Below, piece by piece: positions 14,160 through 18,633 of a DNA stretch of 18,633 bases. Under the pieces are notes generated by a model, which ran no database searches, was not told the origin of the DNA, and saw only the letters and a program-made list of their open reading frames with translations. The stretch is from Fimbriimonadaceae bacterium (lineage in GTDB: Bacteria > Armatimonadota > Fimbriimonadia > Fimbriimonadales > Fimbriimonadaceae): positions 1-18,633 of the forward strand of contig JANWJY010000085.1 of NCBI GenBank assembly GCA_025451715.1. Direction: 5' to 3'. Position numbers and translations under genes: made by a program. The stretch's first letter is position 1; each line of letters starts with the position of its first letter.

Positions 14160-14188
14160 ACTATACCTGTTGGTAGCGGTTTTGTCAA
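14160..14188 (-). promoter_or_regulatory. Near-consensus sigma-70 promoter facing left, no obvious gene
   Basis: On the minus strand TTGACA (14188-14183) and TATAGT (14165-14160) are separated by exactly 17 bases, the best -35/-10 pair I see in the window. Transcription would start near 14153 and run through the reverse complement of the kinase terminator and antisense to the kinase gene, toward melA about 1.1 kb away. No open reading frame with a ribosome site follows at once, so a small RNA or antisense transcript are the alternatives. Confidence 0.65.
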
Positions 14189-14349
14189 GGGTTTTGGGTG
14201 TGTGGTCCTACTGGCTAAGTTCAAAAGAGGGCGTTTTGTCGATAGGACCTTTTTGGTCGATTGGGCTGGGGTCTGCGATGGACGCTCGTCCAGCCCTGTC
14301 GTGGCCGGCTCTGTCCCACGCGTAATGGACGGGTTCTTTTCGGGCCGCA

Positions 14350-14366
14350 GCGGGTCAGAGACCCGC
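14350..14366. repeat. Hairpin GCGGGTC/GACCCGC downstream of alaS
   Basis: Perfect 7-bp arms around AGA, 35 bases beyond the alaS stop. No T tract follows on the minus strand, so it is a weak terminator candidate or part of a composite repeat with its neighbour. Confidence 0.4.
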
Positions 14367-14371
14367 AGTGA

Positions 14372-14396
14372 GGAGCGGGCCGGAGGCCCGCGCTCC
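14372..14396. repeat. GC-rich palindrome immediately after the alaS stop
   Basis: GGAGCGGGCC (14372-14381) pairs with GGCCCGCGCTCC (14385-14396) apart from a two-base bulge. It starts four bases beyond the alaS stop codon. It may stabilise or end the alaS transcript, or be a dispersed palindromic repeat. No T tract is present. Confidence 0.5.
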
Positions 14397-14400
14397 GAAG

Positions 14401-17109
14401 TTACTTCACTTGCGAAGCGAGTGTTTCACGGGCTTTGGTGATTGCGGCGTCGATTTGGGACGGGTCTTTGCCGCCGGCGGTGGCGAAGTCGGGGCGGCCG
14501 CCGCCGCCGCCGCCTGCGGCCTTGGCGACTTCTCCGACGAGCTTGCCTGCGTGCGCGCCCTTCTTCATCGCGCCGTCGCCGACTTTGCAGACGAAGGTAA
14601 GTTTTCCGTCGGCGGTGAGGACCACGAGTGCGACGCGGTTGGGCTGGTTGTTGACGAGGCGGTCGGCAACACGTTGAGCGTCTGCCATGTCGACATCCTG
14701 AAGATGTTCGGTCACAAGCTCGATATCACCTATTGGCTCATGATGAGTCTTGGTTGCGGGAATAGCCATGCGCTCGCGCTTGCGCTTTTCTTCCTTGAGC
14801 GCGTCGAGGGTCTTCTCGATCGCCTTGGTGAGGTCGTGCGGAGTTGTTCGCAGGAGCGTCGCCGCCTCTTCGAGCTGTGCGCGCTGTCTGTTCACCCATT
14901 CGTACGCGCCGAGGCCGGTGACGGCCTCGATTCGGCGCACGCCGCTGGCGGCTGACGCCTCACTTGTGATCTTGAACAGTCCGATCTCGCCGGTGTTCTT
15001 CACATGGATCCCGCCGCAGAGCTCACGGGAGAAGCTCGGCTCGCTAGGTTTCATGCCGCCGACCTGCACGACGCGCACGCGGTCGGCGTACTTTTCTCCG
15101 AAGAGCGCCATCGCGCCCATCTGTCTTGCGTCTGCGAGCGCGACGTCTTCGTAGATGTGGACCGGTTGCGCTTCAAGGACCCTCTCGTTCACGGTCCGCT
15201 CGACCTTGTCGAGCTCTTGTCGCGTCATCGCCTGGCCGTGCGTGAAATCGAACCGCAGATAATCCGGCGAGACGAGCGAGCCAGCCTGGGTGACGTGCTT
15301 TCCAAGGATCTCTCGGAGTGCGGCGTGGAGCAGGTGCGTGGCGGTGTGGTTGCGCGTGATGTGCCTACGCCTGTCTTCGTCGACCTGTGCGTCGACCTTC
15401 GCGCCGTCCTCGATCTTGCCTTCGACGACGTGAACGAAAACGCCGCCCTTCTTGTGCACGTCCAGCACTCGGTGCGACGCGCCGTTCTTGATTAGCACTC
15501 CCGTGTCGGCGACCTGTCCACCGCTTTCGGCGTAGAACGGAGTCGAGTCGAGCGCGACGGCCGCGCGGCCTTCGCCGACGTCGCGCGATGCGAGCACTGT
15601 GGCAGAGGCCTTCGCGGACTCGTATCCGACGAACTGAGTCGGCACGTCGGTGAGCGAGCCCTCGACGTTCGCGTACACATCCTCCATCGCGGAGCCGCTG
15701 CGCGATCGCTCCTGCGCTTCCGACATTGCGGAGAGGTAGCCCTCATAGTCGAGCTTGAAGCCTGCCTCCTCGGCGATCTCCTTCGTGACTTCGTATGGAA
15801 ACCCAAAGGTGTCGTACAGTCGGAACGCTGTCGCGCCTCGCAGGGTCATGCCCTTCTTCATTTTCGCCAGCTCATCGGCAAGCATTTGGGTGCCCGACTC
15901 GAGCGTGCGACGGAACTGTTCCTCCTCGTTGCGCAGCGTCTCCTTGATCACGTCGCGGCGCTCATGGAGCTCGAAGTAGTGATCGCCGAGCGCCTGTACG
16001 ACGCCGTCGTACGCCGTGTGGAGGAACGGTTCGTCGAAGCCCAGAGTGCGAACGCCCTTCAGGACCGCGCGTCTTATCAGCCTTCGCAATACATAGCCGC
16101 GGCCCGAGTTCGCGGGGAGCACGCCGTCGGCAATGCAGAAGGACGCTGATCGCAGGTGGTCTGAGACGATTCGGATGGCGACGTCGGTCTTTTCGTCTTG
16201 GCCGTAACGCACACCCCCTCCCTTGCCCTCCCCCAAGGGGGAGGGAATCGATTCGATCGCCTTGATGATGGGGACGAAGGCGTCGGTGTCGTAAACCGAG
16301 GAGAAGCCGCCGAGCACGGCGGTCGTGCGCTCGAGTCCCATGCCGGTGTCGACCGACTGGAACGGGAGCGGCGGCATGCCGGTCTTCTCGTAGCCTTTGT
16401 CCGGACGCGAGGGGTCGCGTAGCGCGCCCTGCCACTCGTACTGGATGAACACATCGTTCCAGATCTCGAGCCAGTGGCCGAGCGCGTCGTCGCGGATGTA
16501 GTCCTTGACCTTGTACTTTCCGCTAGGCGGCGGCGTGGAAGCTGCCCAGTAGAACATCTCGCTGTTCGGCCCGCACGGCCCGGGCGGTCCGCCGGAGAAC
16601 GCGCCAGCGGGCCAGTAGTTGGTGGCCTCGCCAAGTCTAAAGATGCGCGTGTGCGGGTCGATGCCCGCCTTTTCGATGTGGCCAGCCCATTGGTTCCATG
16701 CCTCGTCGTCCTCGGCGAAGACGGTGAATGAGAGCCTATGCGGATCGAGCGCTAGCCATTCAGACGAGGTGAGGAACTCCCACGAGTAGTCGATCGCGTC
16801 CTTCTTGAAATAGTCGCCGAATGAGAAGTTGCCGAGCATCTCGAAGAAGGTGAGGTGGCTGAGGTTTCCGACGCTCTCGATGTCGCCGGTCCGCAGGCAC
16901 TTCTGCGCGGTGATCAGCCTCTTGCTCGGTGGTGTTGCGACGCCGCGGAAGTATGGCTTGAACTGCACCATGCCCGCGCCGTTGAAGAGGAGGGACTCGT
17001 CGAGTCGGCCGGTGACGTCGTAGGGCACGAGCGACCCGGACGGGTGCTCGCTGTGGCCCTTCGACTTGAAGAACGCGATGTACTTCTGGCGCAGTTCTCG
17101 GACGTTCAT
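14401..17109 (-). CDS. alaS: Alanyl-tRNA synthetase
   Basis: A 902-residue class II synthetase that charges tRNA-Ala in the cytosol. The aminoacylation domain begins with the N-terminal helix LRQKYIAFFKSKGH and contains LFNGAGMVQFKPYF, QKCLRTGDIESVG and FEMLGNFSFGDYFK. The editing domain has the zinc ligands H588 and H592 (HTATH) and C698 and H702 (CGGIH). The C-terminal DHHA1-type C-Ala domain ends with the glycine-rich GGGGGGRPDFATAGGKD. The length is slightly above the E. coli enzyme (about 875). An unusual low-complexity insertion, PSPLGEGKGGGVR, at residues 289-301 is encoded by a palindromic element. The ATG at 17109 has no evident Shine-Dalgarno. The gene lies 28 bases behind a minus-strand gene and may be co-transcribed with it. 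Confidence 0.98.
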   Translation of the reverse strand: MNVRELRQKYIAFFKSKGHSEHPSGSLVPYDVTGRLDESLLFNGAGMVQFKPYFRGVATPPSKRLITAQKCLRTGDIESVGNLSHLTFFEMLGNFSFGDYFKKDAIDYSWEFLTSSEWLALDPHRLSFTVFAEDDEAWNQWAGHIEKAGIDPHTRIFRLGEATNYWPAGAFSGGPPGPCGPNSEMFYWAASTPPPSGKYKVKDYIRDDALGHWLEIWNDVFIQYEWQGALRDPSRPDKGYEKTGMPPLPFQSVDTGMGLERTTAVLGGFSSVYDTDAFVPIIKAIESIPSPLGEGKGGGVRYGQDEKTDVAIRIVSDHLRSASFCIADGVLPANSGRGYVLRRLIRRAVLKGVRTLGFDEPFLHTAYDGVVQALGDHYFELHERRDVIKETLRNEEEQFRRTLESGTQMLADELAKMKKGMTLRGATAFRLYDTFGFPYEVTKEIAEEAGFKLDYEGYLSAMSEAQERSRSGSAMEDVYANVEGSLTDVPTQFVGYESAKASATVLASRDVGEGRAAVALDSTPFYAESGGQVADTGVLIKNGASHRVLDVHKKGGVFVHVVEGKIEDGAKVDAQVDEDRRRHITRNHTATHLLHAALREILGKHVTQAGSLVSPDYLRFDFTHGQAMTRQELDKVERTVNERVLEAQPVHIYEDVALADARQMGAMALFGEKYADRVRVVQVGGMKPSEPSFSRELCGGIHVKNTGEIGLFKITSEASAASGVRRIEAVTGLGAYEWVNRQRAQLEEAATLLRTTPHDLTKAIEKTLDALKEEKRKRERMAIPATKTHHEPIGDIELVTEHLQDVDMADAQRVADRLVNNQPNRVALVVLTADGKLTFVCKVGDGAMKKGAHAGKLVGEVAKAAGGGGGGRPDFATAGGKDPSQIDAAITKARETLASQVK
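16211..16248 (-). repeat. Palindromic GC-rich element inserted in frame in alaS
   Basis: CCCTCCCCC (16226-16234), AA, GGGGGAGGG (16237-16245) form a perfect 9-bp inverted repeat, flanked by a further CCCCCTCCC run at 16214-16222. It encodes PSPLGEGKGGGVR (residues 289-301) between AIESI and YGQDEKTDVA. In ordinary AlaRS the two flanking blocks are joined by a short linker before the conserved (Y/R)G-x-DEKTD motif. The segment resembles the SPLGE-GG-V type peptides produced by short dispersed palindromes in many genomes. Confidence 0.7.
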
Positions 17110-17137
17110 GGAACGGCGAGAGGGTACCCGCGCTCAG

Positions 17138-17989
17138 TTATTTCCTGATGAACTCCCGCCAACTCTCGACCATGCCGCCTTGGCCCCAGAATGCGCTGAC
17201 CAACCTCTCGTCGTTGCAAGGAATCCTTCTTACCACACGACCTAGGCCGGTGCGGGTGGATTCGTGTACGTAAAGGTAATCCCTGGTAAGGACGACGGCG
17301 AACGGGGCGTCGCGGTTGGCGACGACGTCGAGCGCGTTGTCGTGCGCAGCAATCACGGCGCGCCACTTGACTTCGCCCGTGTCGAGCGGCGGGTTCATCG
17401 TCGGCGGCTTGTCCGGTACTGTGAACTCGAGGCGTCTATCAGCCGATGTGAAGGCGCTCACGAACTGCCACTTCCCATCGACGCGCACAAAGCCCCAATC
17501 GAGTGCGTCGGGGGATTCGGGAAGTGCGCCAGCTTCAAAGCTAGCCTTCTTACGCGCCGCGTAAGCGGCGTCTAAAAAACGCGGCTTGTCGCTGTCGTTG
17601 AGGTCCTCTTTGAGCTGGACCAACTCTCCGAGCGCGGTCATCACCCGTTGGCAGTACCGCGTAAATGGAGGCTCACCAGGTCTCGAACGATCCATCGCCA
17701 GGCCGATGTAGATTTGCCCAACCCAACTTATTCGGTACTTACTGGACATGTCGTGCAGAGTGCCCGAAAAGACCAGTCCCATTTCATTGATGCTGAACGA
17801 GTGGACTCCGAGCTTGAGCGGCCTGATGATCTCGCCAGCGCGCTCAGTGCTCGTGTAACTGACGCCCTTTTGGGCGACGAGCACGGTCCTCACGCCACCC
17901 TTGCGGTCGCGGAGCCCTATGAGCACTCCAGCGTCGGACATTTGGGACGGTGACGCCATTGCAAAGGCTGTCGCGAGCAGAGCAATCAT
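17138..17989 (-). CDS. Probable exported protein of unknown function
   Basis: A 283-residue protein that I do not recognise. It starts with a short hydrophobic segment (MIALLATAFAMASPS) that looks like a minimal signal peptide lacking a positive n-region. Then come a beta-rich N-terminal part (VLIGLRDRKGGVRTVLVAQKGVSY), a helical charged region at about 110-165 (RVMTALGELVQLKEDLNDSD and AAYAARKKASFEAG) and a C-terminal beta-rich half ending in YLYVHESTRTGLGRVVRRIP. No cysteine cluster, lipobox or catalytic motif stands out. The ATG at 17989 is favoured by AGGAAAGG four bases upstream; the longer frame to 18157 would overlap the divergent gene. It lies directly upstream of alaS (28 bases) and 63 bases from the divergent plus-strand gene. 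Confidence 0.7.
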   Translation of the reverse strand: MIALLATAFAMASPSQMSDAGVLIGLRDRKGGVRTVLVAQKGVSYTSTERAGEIIRPLKLGVHSFSINEMGLVFSGTLHDMSSKYRISWVGQIYIGLAMDRSRPGEPPFTRYCQRVMTALGELVQLKEDLNDSDKPRFLDAAYAARKKASFEAGALPESPDALDWGFVRVDGKWQFVSAFTSADRRLEFTVPDKPPTMNPPLDTGEVKWRAVIAAHDNALDVVANRDAPFAVVLTRDYLYVHESTRTGLGRVVRRIPCNDERLVSAFWGQGGMVESWREFIRK

Positions 17990-18052
17990 GGGCCTTTCCT
18001 GAGAGTCTGACGCCCCAGCGATGGCCAAAGGTACGATTCCGGGCACGCCGCC

Positions 18053-18388
18053 ATGAACTACTACGACATCTGGGTCAACCTGAGGCCGGGGGTGAATGAC
18101 ATGGAGTTTGTGAGGGCCGTGCGGGCCTATCTGGACCACATTGTGGCGGGTGGTCACATGGCCCGCTACCGTATCAGGCGCCGGAAGTTCGGGTTCGGGC
18201 CGGAGGGACTAGGCGAGTTCAGCATCTCGCTCGAGTTCGAGAGCCTGGCCAAGCTCGATGCGGCCTTCTCGGAGATCGCGACTCGGACTGGGGTCGTGGA
18301 GGGCCTGCACCACGCCGTTTATAGCAGCGTCACTGACTTTAAGTCTGCGCTATATCGGGACTTCCCCGACGCGGTCCGTGAAGAGTGA
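18053..18388 (+). CDS. Small DUF6614-like conserved protein
   Basis: A 111-residue soluble protein (MNYYDIWVNLRPGVNDMEFV... RRRKFGFGPEGLGEFSISLEFE... YRDFPD). The alternating strands and helices with a central LGEFSISLEFESLAKLDAAF suggest a small alpha-beta ferredoxin-like (dimeric alpha-beta barrel) fold. From memory this resembles the DUF6614 family, seen beside oxidoreductase genes; that name is a recollection, not a search result. The biochemical role is unknown. The ATG at 18053 lacks a Shine-Dalgarno; a TACGAT 15 bases upstream could be the -10 box of a short-leader message. Its stop overlaps the next gene's start as GTGA, so the two products are probably made together. Confidence 0.75.
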   Translation: MNYYDIWVNLRPGVNDMEFVRAVRAYLDHIVAGGHMARYRIRRRKFGFGPEGLGEFSISLEFESLAKLDAAFSEIATRTGVVEGLHHAVYSSVTDFKSALYRDFPDAVREE

Positions 18389-18633
18389 AAGACCCCGACA
18401 TCCTGATCGTTGGCGGCGGGACGGGGGGGTGCGCGGCGGCATTGACGGCGTGTTCGCTCGGTCTTCGCGTCGTGATGACGGAGCCGTGCGACTGGATCGG
18501 CGGGCAGTTCACGTCGCAGTGCGTGCCGCCGGACGAGAACCCTTGGATCGAGGAGATCGGGAGCTCGCTCACGTATAAGGAGTTCCGCGACGGCGTGCGT
18601 CGGCACTATCGCTCGCACGAGTCGCTTGTTCCT
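18385..18633 (+). CDS. FAD-dependent oxidoreductase (PF12831-like), N-terminal part
   Basis: The first 83 residues of a flavoprotein that runs off the right edge. It starts VKDPDILIVGGGTGGCAAAL, giving the FAD-binding GxGxxG Rossmann motif (GGGTGGC, residues 10-16). RVVMTEPCDWIGGQFTSQCV follows, which resembles the FAD_oxidored family (second acidic strand residue, then W-(I/L)GGQ). The GTG at 18385 overlaps the preceding stop by four bases (GTGA), with GAAGA as a weak ribosome site. Substrate and full domain content cannot be judged from this fragment; distant relatives include secreted or cytosolic enzymes acting on carbohydrates. Confidence 0.85.
   Translation, partial: MKDPDILIVGGGTGGCAAALTACSLGLRVVMTEPCDWIGGQFTSQCVPPDENPWIEEIGSSLTYKEFRDGVRRHYRSHESLVP

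Larger units (their letters stand above)
14103..14400. other. 298-base non-coding stretch between the kinase gene and the alaS 3' end
   Basis: Both flanking genes end here. The stretch holds the kinase terminator (14126-14150), a near-consensus promoter facing left (14160-14188), a motif variant AAGTTCAAA (14217-14225) and two palindromes next to the alaS stop (14350-14396). A plus-strand reading frame at 14202-14441 has no ribosome site and runs antisense into alaS, so I do not regard it as a gene. The base composition is slightly T-rich around 14150-14260 compared with the coding sequence. Confidence 0.7.

Noticed and set aside
14202..14441. A 79-codon plus-strand frame in the kinase-alaS gap
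   Set aside because: No ribosome site, runs through two palindromes and antisense into alaS; composition not protein-like.

Overview
The window is GC-rich bacterial chromosomal DNA (no computed GC value is given). Genes are tightly packed, many start with GTG, and several starts sit only 6-7 bases after a -10 box with no Shine-Dalgarno sequence, which suggests leaderless mRNAs. A Wza-type outer-membrane export gene implies a diderm envelope. The gene mix (kinase-less Wzz, GH4 alpha-galactosidase, DUF6614-like protein next to an FAD oxidoreductase) would fit a little-studied phylum such as Armatimonadota (Fimbriimonas-like). That placement is only a guess; nothing here fixes the taxonomy. I see no tRNA, rRNA, CRISPR array, transposase or phage gene.

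Region 1 (1-9037, all minus strand) is a Wzx/Wzy-type exopolysaccharide or O-antigen locus. In transcription order it encodes a periplasmic/outer-membrane export protein with SLBB repeats, a chain-length co-polymerase without kinase, a lipid-linked oligosaccharide flippase, a multi-spanning polymerase candidate and two GT4-type glycosyltransferases. After a 102-base gap come an RmlD-like sugar-nucleotide reductase and the start of a UDP-GlcNAc 4,6-dehydratase-like gene that runs off the left edge. Junctions are overlaps (ATGA, GTGA, TGATG) or 0-1 base gaps, so each block is probably one translationally coupled operon. The last two genes together suggest an L-sugar such as UDP-L-RhaNAc/L-QuiNAc. 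The initiating phosphoglycosyltransferase is not in the window.

Region 2 (9038-11720) starts with a 156-base divergent control region, then plus-strand metF (methylenetetrahydrofolate reductase), an FkbM-family methyltransferase and a PhyH-family Fe(II)/2-oxoglutarate dioxygenase, closed by a strong hairpin terminator. Region 3 (11719-14400) has a minus-strand GH4 alpha-galactosidase (melA) divergent from a plus-strand aminoglycoside-phosphotransferase-like kinase. A 12-bp perfect inverted repeat lies between them. The non-coding stretch after the kinase holds a terminator, a near-consensus sigma-70 promoter pointing leftwards at no obvious gene, and two palindromes. Region 4 (14401-18633) has minus-strand alaS, carrying a small palindromic element inserted in frame, and a probably exported protein of unknown function just upstream of it. 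On the plus strand follow a small DUF6614-like gene and, overlapping it by 4 bases, the start of an FAD-dependent oxidoreductase.

No wholly new multi-gene system is evident. The most unusual signals are a strongly over-represented 9-mer (TTTGAACCT/AGGTTCAAA) concentrated between genes, the in-frame palindromic insertion in AlaRS, the orphan promoter, and the leaderless-type starts.
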